A stretch of DNA of 64,000 nt from Streptomyces rapamycinicus NRRL 5491 (GTDB lineage Bacteria > Actinomycetota > Actinomycetes > Streptomycetales > Streptomycetaceae): the NCBI RefSeq assembly GCF_024298965.1, contig NZ_CP085193.1, positions 11,842,001 through 11,906,000 of the forward strand, written 5' to 3'. The translations under genes were made by a program, and so were the position numbers. Numbering within the stretch: the stretch's first letter is position 1; every line of letters starts with the position of its first letter. The notes below the pieces were generated by a model, which did no database searches, was not told the DNA's origin, and was given only the letters and a program-made list of their open reading frames with translations. Below, piece after piece: positions 17,379-25,808 of this stretch.

Positions 17379-19346
17379 ATGCGCAGGTCCGCAGATATCG
17401 ACGCGCTTCAGCATGTGCTGTCGGCCGCCCTGGGGTCCCCGGACCCGGTGTGCTCCCTGCGTCGACTAGACCGAGGCACGGGCGCGTTCGTCGCCCTGGA
17501 CGCCGCCGTGGTCGAGCGCCCCACCCTGGTGGGCGGCGGGTCCCCGTACCACCCGAGCAGCCCCGCCCCCAGCCGCCACGCCCTCGACGAACTGGTCCGC
17601 CGCGCCGAGACACTGGGCGTGCCCCAGATCCTGGTGCCTAATGTGCGCCGCAGCGACGACACCAGCGCGCTGCGGGCGGCAGGGCTCGTTCCGGTCGCCG
17701 CCCAGAGCGAGTGTGTCGTCCGGCTGACCGGGGAAGTGGACGAGATCCTGCGGACCCGCATCGGCGCCGAACGGCTCGACGGCCTCCGCCGCCGCGACCG
17801 AGAGGTCTCCCTCGGGGTGACCTGGGAGCGGATCCGGCTGAGCGAGCTCGACGGGAGCCCCTGGGCGCGAGACGCCTTCGTCACGCTCCACCGGCGTCAG
17901 GCCGAACGCCACGACGGTCACGCCAACCTGTACAACGCCGACGCCCTCGACGTCCTGGCCCACGGCCCGTTGGCGGATCGCACCGAGCTGCTCGTGCGCC
18001 GCCAACAGGACGCCGTGGTCCAGGCCGGGCTCATCACCACGTCCCACAACGGCCGGGGGATCTACTCCCTCACACAGGCCATTGACCACGACGACCCCGC
18101 CGCACGGGACGGCCTCTTCGCCGCGTCCGTGTACCGGCTGTACCTCCATGCCCGGCGCTCCGGCCTGGAGTGGGTCCACCTCGGCCGGGGAGACGTCCCG
18201 CGCATGCGCCGCCTCGGAGCCGATCTGTTCGTACCCCTCGACCACTGGCTGCGCGCCCCCGGCCTCGCCTCCCCGGAGGAAGCGGGAGCGGAACACCCGC
18301 TGTCGGAGTACGCGGCTCCGCCCGTCACGGGGGTGCCGGTCCCGGGCCCGGCCCGCTTCCGCCAGGTGCCACGGTTCGACACGATCGACCTGTCCAGCAA
18401 CACCAACCCGTTCCTGGGCGCCTCGGGTGAGTACCCCCACCTCGACACGACAGAGCTGGCCGGCACCTACCTGGCCACGATCGCGACATTGCCCGGCCAC
18501 GAGGGCGTGGACGCGCTGAGCGCGGACCACCTGCTGTTCAGCAGCGGCTCGGTGGACGGCGTCATGCTGCTCCTGGCGGCGCTGGCGTCACCCGGCGAGC
18601 GCGTCTGCGTCACGCCACCCACCTTCCCGCTCTACGGCCACTTCGCCCACCTCCTGCGCCTGCCCGTCGTCGAGGTGCCGCTGCACGGCGACGACCTGTC
18701 CCAGCTCGACACCGACCGCATCCTGGCGGCCGATCCACGGGTGACCATCCTGTGCGACCCCAACAACCCCGCCGGGACCAGACTCGACCCGGAGCAGGTG
18801 CACGACCTGGTGGTTCACGGCCGCGGGCTGGTGGTGATCGACGAAGCCTATGTCGAGTTCAGCGAGAAGCCCTCGTACGCCCGGCTGATCGCCCAGCACG
18901 ACAACCTCATCGTGCTCAGGACCCTCTCCAAGGCATGGGGACTCGCCGGGGCGCGCTGCGGAATCGCACTGGCCCAGCCCGGCATCATCGACGCACTGCG
19001 CCGGGTGCAGGTGCCCTTCGGGTTCACCAACGCCTCCCAGCACGCCGTGCGGGACCGGCTGACCGATGTGCGGCGGGTGCTCGCCGGTATCCGGCGCATC
19101 CGTGCCGAGCGTGACCGGATGGCCTCGGCGCTGACCGAACACCCCGCGGTGGCCCGGGTGTTCCCCTCGGAGACCAACTTCCTCTTCGTCCGACTGCACA
19201 AGCACGAGCGCGTGATGGACCAGCTCCGGGGCGCGGGCATCGTCGTGGCCGACACCGGGCGGGTGATCCCCGATACCTGCCGTATCACCATCGGCGATCG
19301 GCGCGCGAACACGGCCCTGCTCGAAGCGCTCTCCTCCGCCCTGTGA
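17379..19346 (+). CDS. Fusion of a GNAT-like domain and a HisC-type PLP aminotransferase
   Basis: This 655-residue protein has two halves. Residues ~1-300 look like a FemAB/BioF2-type GNAT domain (ELLVRRQQDAVVQAGLITTS, then VYRLYLHARRSGLEWVHLG). Residues ~325-655 are a fold-type I aminotransferase like histidinol-phosphate aminotransferase, with ILCDPNNPAGT, VVIDEAYVEF and the Schiff-base Lys518 in TLSKAWGLAGARCG. It could make or consume the amino/keto acid used by the A-T-TE enzyme while the first half acylates the product. HisC-like enzymes often accept aromatic 2-oxo acids. The fusion is unusual and no fusion boundary error is evident, since one continuous frame spans both parts. Confidence 0.85.
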   Translation: MRRSADIDALQHVLSAALGSPDPVCSLRRLDRGTGAFVALDAAVVERPTLVGGGSPYHPSSPAPSRHALDELVRRAETLGVPQILVPNVRRSDDTSALRAAGLVPVAAQSECVVRLTGEVDEILRTRIGAERLDGLRRRDREVSLGVTWERIRLSELDGSPWARDAFVTLHRRQAERHDGHANLYNADALDVLAHGPLADRTELLVRRQQDAVVQAGLITTSHNGRGIYSLTQAIDHDDPAARDGLFAASVYRLYLHARRSGLEWVHLGRGDVPRMRRLGADLFVPLDHWLRAPGLASPEEAGAEHPLSEYAAPPVTGVPVPGPARFRQVPRFDTIDLSSNTNPFLGASGEYPHLDTTELAGTYLATIATLPGHEGVDALSADHLLFSSGSVDGVMLLLAALASPGERVCVTPPTFPLYGHFAHLLRLPVVEVPLHGDDLSQLDTDRILAADPRVTILCDPNNPAGTRLDPEQVHDLVVHGRGLVVIDEAYVEFSEKPSYARLIAQHDNLIVLRTLSKAWGLAGARCGIALAQPGIIDALRRVQVPFGFTNASQHAVRDRLTDVRRVLAGIRRIRAERDRMASALTEHPAVARVFPSETNFLFVRLHKHERVMDQLRGAGIVVADTGRVIPDTCRITIGDRRANTALLEALSSAL

Positions 19347-19376
19347 ACCATGCCGTTCAGCGAAAGGACCCCGCTC

Positions 19377-19814
19377 GTGGGCAAAGATTCCCACTCCGAA
19401 ATCCCGCTGTCCAGCACCGTCGTCGCCGAGGGTTATGCTCGCTGGAGCCCGCAGCTGCACAAGGAATTCGACACCAACGCCCATCATGGCTGGATCGGCC
19501 AGACGCTGGTGAAAGAGACCGATTCACTGCGCATCTGGGAGACCCACCTTCAACCGGGCGAGCGAATTCCCGTCCATCGGCATGTGCTGGACTACTTCTG
19601 GATAGCTCTGACAAACGGCCGGGCCCGCCAGCACTCGAGCAATGGCACCACCCACGAGATCTCTTATGCCCGCGGCCAGTCTCAGCATTTCTGCTGTCCC
19701 GAAGGGCGATATCACCTGCATGACCTGAAGAACATCGGCGATGACGTTCTGTCGTTTCTGACCATCGAGACAAAGGGCGGGGGGAACGAGCCCATTCAGC
19801 TCCCGAAGAATTGA
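19377..19814 (+). CDS. Small cupin-domain protein
   Basis: This 145-residue protein is read from GTG 19377, which follows AAAGGA at ideal spacing; an ATG at 19350 lacks a Shine-Dalgarno sequence. The cupin core is visible: LQPGERIPVHRHVLDYFWIA (motif 1 with two His) and then YHLHDLKNIGDDVLSFLTIE (motif 2 region). These residues can bind a metal. Cupins in such loci act as isomerases, dioxygenases, cyclases or binding proteins; the job here is unknown. It is the last gene of the plus-strand biosynthetic run. Confidence 0.75.
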   Translation: MGKDSHSEIPLSSTVVAEGYARWSPQLHKEFDTNAHHGWIGQTLVKETDSLRIWETHLQPGERIPVHRHVLDYFWIALTNGRARQHSSNGTTHEISYARGQSQHFCCPEGRYHLHDLKNIGDDVLSFLTIETKGGGNEPIQLPKN

Positions 19815-19820
19815 GGACGA

Positions 19821-19855
19821 CCGGCCCGCGGGGCAACACGCACCCTGCGGGCCGG
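19821..19855. terminator. Bidirectional terminator hairpin between cupin and carbamoyltransferase genes
   Basis: CCGGCCCGCGGGG (19821-19833) pairs with CCCTGCGGGCCGG (19843-19855) over 12 of 13 positions around a 9-nt loop, between the stops of two converging genes. Confidence 0.65.
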
Positions 19856-19859
19856 CGGC

Positions 19860-21641
19860 TCAGCTCCCCTTCTTGGTGATCACGAACCGGTCGATGACCA
19901 GATAGTCGATCTCGGTGGCGAGGAAGCACTCCAGCGCGTCCCGCGGCGAGCAGACGATGGGCTCACCGGCCACGTTGAAGGACGTGTTGAGCAGGCAGGG
20001 CACATCCGTCCGCGCCGTGAAGGCGCGCAACAGCCGGGCGAGCGCGGGGTTCTGCCGCTCGTCCACCGTCTGGGCCCGCGCCGTGCCGTCCACGTGACAG
20101 GCGCCGGGGATCCGCTCCCGGTACTCCTTCCGCACCGGGAAGACGAAGGTCATATACGGCGACGAGGTCTTCTTGCCCATCGAGAAGACGTGGGGGGCCT
20201 CCGATTCGAGGATGACCGGCGCGAACGGCCGGAAGGGCTCCCGGTGTTTCACCCGGAGATTGATGATGTCCTTGATGTCGGGGAAGGCCGGGTTGGCGAG
20301 GATGCTGCGGTTGCCCAGGGCGCGCGGCCCGAACTCGCTCCGGCCCTGGAACCAGCCCACGACGTTCTTCCCGGCCAGCAGCTCCGCCGTCCGGTCGGCG
20401 ATCGAGTCGGCGTCGGGCTCCTCCCGCCACTCGACGCGGTCCGCGTACTCCGCCAGCGCGCCCCGGACCTGCCGCTCGTCGTACGAAGGCCCCAGATAGG
20501 GCGTGGTGACCGCGTCGGCCGGCCGGTTCCTGAGACCGGCGGCGTACACGGCCGCGCCAATGGCGACCCCGGGATCACTGGCCCCGAAGCTGACCTCCAT
20601 ACCGGTGAACGGCGACCGCTCCAGCATCTTCGTGTTGGCCACGCAGTTCAGCGCCAGCCCGCCCTCGAAGAGCAGGGTGTCCAGACCGGAGGCCGCGGTC
20701 AGCGCCCGCACCTGATGAGCGGTGACGGCCTCGACCATGTGCTGTGCCAGCCCGGCGACCTTGACGCGGAAGTCGAACTGCTCGCGCTTCTCGCTGTCGC
20801 CGCCGAACAGGTCGTCGAACAGCGCGTAGTACGCCGATATGTCGCGGGGGGTGGAGATGGTGTACGAGCCGTTCTCGTGCAGCCGCACCACGCGTTCGAG
20901 CAGCGGGTTGTGGCGCGGCGGTGGGCCGTACGCGGCCAGGCCCATGACCTTGTACTCGTCGTTGTTCGGCACGAACCCCAGATAGCGGGTGATCCGCCCG
21001 AACGCCACCCCGAGCGAGCTGGTCATGGGGACCGCGCTCTCGTCGAACTGGCGGACCACGCCGTTCCGCAGCTCGCCCATGACGGAGGACAGCGTCTCCG
21101 CCCGGCCGTCGCTCACCAGGAAGGCGGCGTCACCCCCGCCGGCCAGGTACGCGCCGCACATGAGATGGGCCAGATGATGGGGCACCAGGGTGAGCTTGTT
21201 GAGATCCAGTTCGTAGCCGGTGCGCTCGACGAAGTCGTGGTACACCGCGTCGGGGCTGAGCATGCCGGTGTAGAGCTCACCCGTGCTGCGCAGGGCGTCG
21301 AACTTGGCCGCGACCGGCATGTCGGAGTCGCATATCCCCGAAATCATCTCCTCGGCCACCGTCGTCGAAAACCGCCAGGGGAAAGCGAAAACGTCCACCT
21401 GGTCGAGGTCGACACCGGCGGAGTTCAGACACCAGCTGATTGCGTGCGCCGGGAAATCGGAGGTCTTCTTGACCCGGCTCAGCCGCTCCTCCTCGACCGC
21501 CGCCACCACCTCGCCGTCGATCACCAGAGCCGCCGCGGCGTCATGACCCACCAAGAGATTACGGCCGACACCAGTCGCCCCGTAGAGACGCCCGAAAAGC
21601 TCCGCACCTCTGCTGAATCCGTTGTAACCGAGCACGATCAC
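19860..21641 (-). CDS. NodU/CmcH-family O-carbamoyltransferase
   Basis: This 593-residue protein has the size and fold pattern of antibiotic carbamoyltransferases. The N-terminal Kae1-like part has GHDAAAALVIDGEVVAAVEEERLSR and the metal-binding LVPHHLAHLMCGAYLAG. The C-terminal YrdC-like part has FGPRALGNRSILANP, LLNTSFNVAGEPIVCSP and DYLVIDRFVI. These enzymes transfer carbamoyl from carbamoyl phosphate via carbamoyl-AMP to a hydroxyl of a natural product. The start is GTG 21641, ten bases after GGGAGG. It converges on the cupin gene and most likely decorates the product of the adjacent locus. Confidence 0.93.
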   Translation of the reverse strand: MIVLGYNGFSRGAELFGRLYGATGVGRNLLVGHDAAAALVIDGEVVAAVEEERLSRVKKTSDFPAHAISWCLNSAGVDLDQVDVFAFPWRFSTTVAEEMISGICDSDMPVAAKFDALRSTGELYTGMLSPDAVYHDFVERTGYELDLNKLTLVPHHLAHLMCGAYLAGGGDAAFLVSDGRAETLSSVMGELRNGVVRQFDESAVPMTSSLGVAFGRITRYLGFVPNNDEYKVMGLAAYGPPPRHNPLLERVVRLHENGSYTISTPRDISAYYALFDDLFGGDSEKREQFDFRVKVAGLAQHMVEAVTAHQVRALTAASGLDTLLFEGGLALNCVANTKMLERSPFTGMEVSFGASDPGVAIGAAVYAAGLRNRPADAVTTPYLGPSYDERQVRGALAEYADRVEWREEPDADSIADRTAELLAGKNVVGWFQGRSEFGPRALGNRSILANPAFPDIKDIINLRVKHREPFRPFAPVILESEAPHVFSMGKKTSSPYMTFVFPVRKEYRERIPGACHVDGTARAQTVDERQNPALARLLRAFTARTDVPCLLNTSFNVAGEPIVCSPRDALECFLATEIDYLVIDRFVITKKGS

Positions 21642-21829
21642 TGGCTCTCAGCCTCCCAAGCACGACAGTATCGGCGGGAGAACAGGCTACTCGGGCCGGA
21701 TACTTGAGGGATAGGCATGATGCACAAGCAGATTGTGGATTTCCTTCCCGGGGATACGGCGGACCGCGGGGAATTCCGCACCGAATGCCCGGCGGGCCAG
21801 GGCCGCGGACGGGCGCGGCCCTCGGTACG

Positions 21830-21843
21830 TATACTTTTGCGCA
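21830..21843 (+). promoter_or_regulatory. TATACT -10 element placing transcription start at the ATG
   Basis: TATACT (21830-21835) lies 7 nt before the ATG of the GNAT gene at 21843, and no Shine-Dalgarno sequence is present. This spacing predicts a leaderless mRNA beginning at or next to the ATG. No clear -35 box is seen. Confidence 0.5.
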
Positions 21844-22346
21844 TGTTGAGGTTGGAACGGCTCCGGGCCGACCACGCGCCCGCCCTGCTGGCCTTCGAGC
21901 GCGAGAACCGGGAGTACTTCGCCCGGTCGATCTCGGACCGGGGGGACGCCTACTTCGAGGAGTTCGCCTCCCTGCACCGGGCCCGGCTCGCCGAGCAGGA
22001 CGCCGGTGTGTGCCACTTCCATGTCGTCATGGACGGCCAGGGGGAGTTGGCCGGCCGCGTCAATCTCGTGGACGTCGAGGAAGGCGACGCCGAACTCGGC
22101 TACCGGATCGGCGAGCGCGCCGCGGGCCGGGGGATGGCAACCGCCGCGGTGCAAGAGGTGTGCCGCCTGGCCGCCACGGAGTACCGGCTCGCCACCCTCA
22201 CCGCCTACACCGCCCTCGACAACGTGGCCTCCATGACCGTGCTCGGCCGCAATGGATTCACCGTCGTGGCGGACGCCATCGTTGGCGGACGCCCCGGCCT
22301 GCGCCACCGCCGCCGGCTCGGCGCGGAGCCCGGTTGCGGCCGGTGA
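21843..22346 (+). CDS. GNAT N-acetyltransferase, RimJ/RimL-like
   Basis: This 167-residue GNAT begins LRLERLRADHAPALLAFE. The acetyl-CoA-binding motif A region is YRIGERAAGRGMATAAV, and the C-terminal LDNVASMTVLGRNGF is typical of the RimJ group. Such enzymes acetylate N-termini or amino groups of small molecules. It is divergent from the carbamoyltransferase gene, so it may be part of the biosynthetic locus or only a neighbour. The ATG at 21843 is chosen because homology starts there and a -10 box sits just upstream; the longer frame upstream is not conserved-looking. Confidence 0.85.
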   Translation: MLRLERLRADHAPALLAFERENREYFARSISDRGDAYFEEFASLHRARLAEQDAGVCHFHVVMDGQGELAGRVNLVDVEEGDAELGYRIGERAAGRGMATAAVQEVCRLAATEYRLATLTAYTALDNVASMTVLGRNGFTVVADAIVGGRPGLRHRRRLGAEPGCGR

Positions 22347-22498
22347 TGTGCGCCTGCGGGGTGTCGCGTTTCGGCAGTAGTGGTGGCCCGTCCGGCCCGC
22401 GGTGAGGTGTGGCTGATACGCCCACACAGCGGTGGGGCCCCCGCGCATTCGGTCGATCGCGGCCGTGTCGGGGCCGGAATTCCCGCACTCGGGACGGG

Positions 22499-22512
22499 AT
22501 GTGTGCACACAT
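22499..22512. promoter_or_regulatory. 14-bp perfect palindrome upstream of the hydrogenase operon
   Basis: ATGTGTGCACACAT lies 34 bp before the GTG start of the first hydrogenase gene. The half-site TGTG is reminiscent of CRP/FNR-type sites, but the spacing does not match the usual TGTGA-N6-TCACA. The rest of the 199-bp intergenic region shows no clear promoter. The regulator is unknown. Confidence 0.5.
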
Positions 22513-22545
22513 GGCCTTGTTGTCGGGCGATGACCGAGGTGGGCA

Positions 22546-23703
22546 GTGGTGAGTGCGTCGACGCTTCCTTTGGCCGAGGGAGCCGTGATCGGCCCGGACG
22601 GGCTGACCGCTCTGGTCGATCTTCTGCGGGCACGCGGTTACACGGTGGTCGGACCCACTGTGCGGGACGGTGCCATTGTCCTGCAGGAGCTGGAATCCGC
22701 CGCTCAGCTGCCGTACGGGTGGGGCGTGGACCTCGAAGCCGGGCAGTACCGGCTGCGGTCGCGTACGGATGGCGCGGCGTTCGCCAACGCGGCCGGTCCG
22801 CAGTCGTGGAAGACGTTTCTGCACCCCGCCCGGGTCCGCCAGTGGACGGCCGAACGCGCGGGCGGAGAGTTGGTCATCGAGGCGGACGACACCGCGCCTC
22901 CCCGTTTCGCGTTCCTCGGTGTCCGCTCCTGCGATCTGCGGGCCATCGCCGTCCAGGACCGGATCCTCACCGCCGGGCCGCACTCCGACCCCGTCTATCG
23001 GGGCAGGAGGTCCGGGGCGTTTCTGGTGGCGGTCGAGTGCACCGAGCCCGGTGGGACCTGCTTCTGCGTCTCGATGGGCACTGGTCCCGCCGCCGGGCCC
23101 GGGTACGACCTGGTGCTGACCGAGCTGGTCGATGACGAGGGGCACCGGTTCTGGATCCGCGGTGGCAGCACGGAGGGGGCCGAGATCCTGGCGGAGCTGC
23201 CGAGCGAACCGGCCCCGGAGGCCGTCTGCCGGGCCGCCGTGGACGCCGTCACGTCCGCCGCCGAGCGGATGGGCCGCACGATGCCGGACACCGACATGCA
23301 ACGGCTGATGGCGGAAACGCTGGAGGCACCCCGCTGGGACGACGTCGCTGCCCGGTGCCTGACCTGCGGCAACTGCACCATGGTATGTCCCACCTGCTTC
23401 TGCACCACCACCGAGGACGTCACGGACCTGACCGGGGACCACGCCGAGCGCTGGCGGGTCTGGGACGTCTGCTTCGACCTGGACTTCTCCTATCTGCCGG
23501 GCGGCCCCGTCCGCGCCACGCCGCGCAGCCGCTACCGGCAGTGGCTCACCCACAAACTGGGCACCTGGTACGACCAGTTCGGGTCGTCGGGGTGTGTGGG
23601 ATGCGGTCGGTGCATTGTCTGGTGTCCGGTCGCCATCGACATCACCGAGGAGGCCGCGGCCCTGTACGACTGGACCCGGCGTGCGGAGGACGAGCCACGA
23701 TGA
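22546..23703 (+). CDS. hydB: Iron-sulfur beta subunit of cytosolic [NiFe] hydrogenase
   Basis: This 385-residue protein is like the beta subunit of archaeal/bacterial sulfhydrogenases. Residues 1-240 form the conserved non-cluster domain (FLGVRSCDLRAIAVQDR). Two ferredoxin-type [4Fe-4S] motifs follow, CLTCGNCTMVCPTCFC and CVGCGRCIVWCP. It relays electrons between the hydrogenase small subunit and the flavin subunit. It is the first gene of a tightly overlapping six-gene operon. The stop overlaps the next start (ATGA). The GTG at 22546 follows GAGGTGGG. Confidence 0.88.
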   Translation: MVSASTLPLAEGAVIGPDGLTALVDLLRARGYTVVGPTVRDGAIVLQELESAAQLPYGWGVDLEAGQYRLRSRTDGAAFANAAGPQSWKTFLHPARVRQWTAERAGGELVIEADDTAPPRFAFLGVRSCDLRAIAVQDRILTAGPHSDPVYRGRRSGAFLVAVECTEPGGTCFCVSMGTGPAAGPGYDLVLTELVDDEGHRFWIRGGSTEGAEILAELPSEPAPEAVCRAAVDAVTSAAERMGRTMPDTDMQRLMAETLEAPRWDDVAARCLTCGNCTMVCPTCFCTTTEDVTDLTGDHAERWRVWDVCFDLDFSYLPGGPVRATPRSRYRQWLTHKLGTWYDQFGSSGCVGCGRCIVWCPVAIDITEEAAALYDWTRRAEDEPR

Positions 23704-24155
23704 CCGGGTGGCCGCTGCTGCTGGACACCCTTCCGCAGGTGCAGCGCGACCGGCTGTTCACGCTCGCCGACGAGCGGGACTTCCGCGCCGGCAGCACCCT
23801 GTTCGACGAGGGCGGTGTCGCCGACCGGTTCTGGCTGATCCGTTCCGGCGAGGTCGCCCTGGATGTGTATGTCCCCGGGCGCCGGGCCCAGGTGGTGGAA
23901 ACCCTGGGGCCGCGGCAGCAGCTCGGATGGTCGTGGATCTTCCCGCCGTACCGCTGGCACCTGGGCGCCCGAGCGTTGGGGCCCGTGCGGACCTGGGAGT
24001 TTCCCGCGGCCGAGGTACGTGAGCTGTGCATGGCCGACACGGAGCTCGGATACGAGCTGATGCTGCGGTGCGCGGCGCTGATCGCCGACCGGCTCCAGGC
24101 CACCCGGTTGCGGTTGCTCGACCTGTACACGCCGCAGGGAAGCGTCCCGTCGTGA
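23700..24155 (+). CDS. Cyclic-nucleotide-binding-domain protein lacking a DNA-binding domain
   Basis: This 151-residue protein is essentially one CRP-type cyclic-nucleotide-binding beta-roll (FRAGSTLFDEGGVADRFWLIRSGEVALDV). A helical tail follows, but no C-terminal helix-turn-helix. It overlaps both neighbours in the hydrogenase operon (ATGA at the front, GTGA at the back), so it is made together with the enzyme. A role as an allosteric or assembly partner of the hydrogenase is inferred from position only. The canonical phosphate-binding Arg region is not clearly conserved, so the ligand is uncertain. Confidence 0.8.
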   Translation: MTGWPLLLDTLPQVQRDRLFTLADERDFRAGSTLFDEGGVADRFWLIRSGEVALDVYVPGRRAQVVETLGPRQQLGWSWIFPPYRWHLGARALGPVRTWEFPAAEVRELCMADTELGYELMLRCAALIADRLQATRLRLLDLYTPQGSVPS

Positions 24156-24964
24156 CCACCGTGCCCCTGCCGTACCGGGTGACCGCCGTTTCCGCGGAGA
24201 CCGCGGACTGTGTGTCGCTCGAGGTGACACCGGTGGAGCGGGCGCTGCCGGAGTTCTCGCCGGGCCGGTTCGCCATGGTGTACGCCTTCGGCGTCGGTGA
24301 GGTGCCGATCTCGGTCAGCGCGACCGGTGACGGCCACCGTCTGGTGCACACCGTCCGCGCGATCGGCGCGGTCACCGGCGCGCTGTGCCGGCTCAGGGCC
24401 GGGGACGCGATCGGCCTGCGGGGCCCCTACGGCACCGGCTGGGACCTCGGCGCGGCAGCCCGGTCGGACGTCCTGGTGATCGCCGGTGGCATCGGGCTCG
24501 CCCCGCTGCGCCCGGTGGTGCGCCATGTGCTCGACCACCCCGGGCACTACGGCCGCCTTCATGTGCTGATCGGGGCCCGCACCCCTGAGGATCTGCTCTA
24601 TGGGGAGGAACCGGAGCACTGGCGGCGCGCCTCGGCCCAGGTGGAGGTGACCGTCGACCGGCCCGGCCCGGGCTGGCGTGGCAGCGTGGGCGTGGTCACC
24701 ACCCTGCTGGACCGGGTCGACTGGCGCCCGGATCGGACCGCCGCGCTGCTCTGCGGCCCCGAGGTGATGATCCGGCACACCGCCCGCGCGCTGCTCACCC
24801 GCGGCCTGCCCACGCGCCGGATCCAGGTGTCGCTGGAGCGGAACATGCGCTGCGGCACTGGCCACTGCGGTCACTGCCAGCTCGGGCCGCTGCTGCTGTG
24901 CCGGGATGGCCCGGTGGTCGGCTACGACCGCGCCCGGCCCCTGCTCGCCGTCAGGGAGCTGTGA
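24152..24964 (+). CDS. hydG: FAD/NAD(P)-binding gamma subunit of the hydrogenase
   Basis: This 270-residue ferredoxin-NADP-reductase-like flavoprotein has an FAD-binding barrel ([20 protein letters not shown]). The pyridine nucleotide motif is [14 protein letters not shown], and LLCGPEVM precedes the C-terminus. The tail carries four Cys in [17 protein letters not shown], a [2Fe-2S] site as in dihydroorotate dehydrogenase electron-transfer subunits and HydG. It passes electrons to or from NAD(P). The GTG start overlaps the upstream stop. The gene sits between the CNB protein and the small subunit. Confidence 0.9.
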   Translation: MTTVPLPYRVTAVSAETADCVSLEVTPVERALPEFSPGRFAMVYAFGVGEVPISVSATGDGHRLVHTVRAIGAVTGALCRLRAGDAIGLRGPYGTGWDLGAAARSDVLVIAGGIGLAPLRPVVRHVLDHPGHYGRLHVLIGARTPEDLLYGEEPEHWRRASAQVEVTVDRPGPGWRGSVGVVTTLLDRVDWRPDRTAALLCGPEVMIRHTARALLTRGLPTRRIQVSLERNMRCGTGHCGHCQLGPLLLCRDGPVVGYDRARPLLAVREL

Positions 24965-24965
24965 G

Positions 24966-25808
24966 ATGGAATCCGACCCCCGCCCCTCCCTGGCCGTGTG
25001 GAAGTTCGCCTCGTGCGACGGCTGCCAGCTGACCCTGCTCGACTGCGAGGACGAACTGCTCCCGCTCACCGACCGGGTGCGCATCACCCACTTCCTGGAG
25101 ATGTCCAGTGCGGAGGAGTCCCGGGAGCGGGCCACCCTGTCGGGGGCCGGACCGTATGACCTCTCCCTGGTGGACGGGTCCATCGCCACCGCCGAGGATG
25201 TCGGGCGCATCCACCACATCCGGCGGATCTCCCGTCGCCTGGTCACCATCGGCGCCTGCGCCACCGCGGGCGGCATCCAGGCCCTGCGCAACTTCGCGGA
25301 CGTCGAGGAATTCCGGGCCGCGGTCTACGCCAGCCCGGAGTACATCGCGACACTGGACACCTCCACCCCCATCTCGGCGCATGTGCCGGTCGACTTCGAG
25401 TTGCGCGGCTGCCCGATCGACCGCGGCCAGCTGCTGGAGGTGATCACGGCGTTCCTGGCCGGGCGGAAGCCGAACGTCTCCGGTCACAGCGTCTGCTTCG
25501 AGTGCAAGCGGCGCGGCACGACCTGTATCACCGTCGCCCAGGGCGTCCCGTGTCTGGGGCCGGTCACCCATGCCGGGTGCGGCGCTCTCTGCCCCGCCTA
25601 CGGGCGCGGCTGCTACGGCTGCTTCGGGCCGATGGTCCAACCCAACCTGGAGGCCATGGTGCGCGAGCTGCGGCACGACGGCATGACCGAGCGCGACATC
25701 GTGCGTGTCTTCCGCACCTTCAACGCGGCCTCGCCCGAATACGGCCCCGTACCCGAGCTCGCGGCCCAGGAGGCCACCGAGCCCCCGGCGGAAGAAGAGC
25801 CCCGATGA
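24966..25808 (+). CDS. hydD: [NiFe] hydrogenase small (delta) subunit
   Basis: This 280-residue soluble small subunit has no Tat signal. The proximal cluster ligand region is [15 protein letters not shown] near the N-terminus, with further ligands in [10 protein letters not shown] and RGCPID. Cluster Cys lie in [11 protein letters not shown] and [26 protein letters not shown]. The absence of a twin-arginine leader or membrane anchor fits a cytosolic enzyme. A Glu/Pro-rich tail is present. It overlaps the large-subunit gene by four bases. Confidence 0.93.
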   Translation: MESDPRPSLAVWKFASCDGCQLTLLDCEDELLPLTDRVRITHFLEMSSAEESRERATLSGAGPYDLSLVDGSIATAEDVGRIHHIRRISRRLVTIGACATAGGIQALRNFADVEEFRAAVYASPEYIATLDTSTPISAHVPVDFELRGCPIDRGQLLEVITAFLAGRKPNVSGHSVCFECKRRGTTCITVAQGVPCLGPVTHAGCGALCPAYGRGCYGCFGPMVQPNLEAMVRELRHDGMTERDIVRVFRTFNAASPEYGPVPELAAQEATEPPAEEEPR

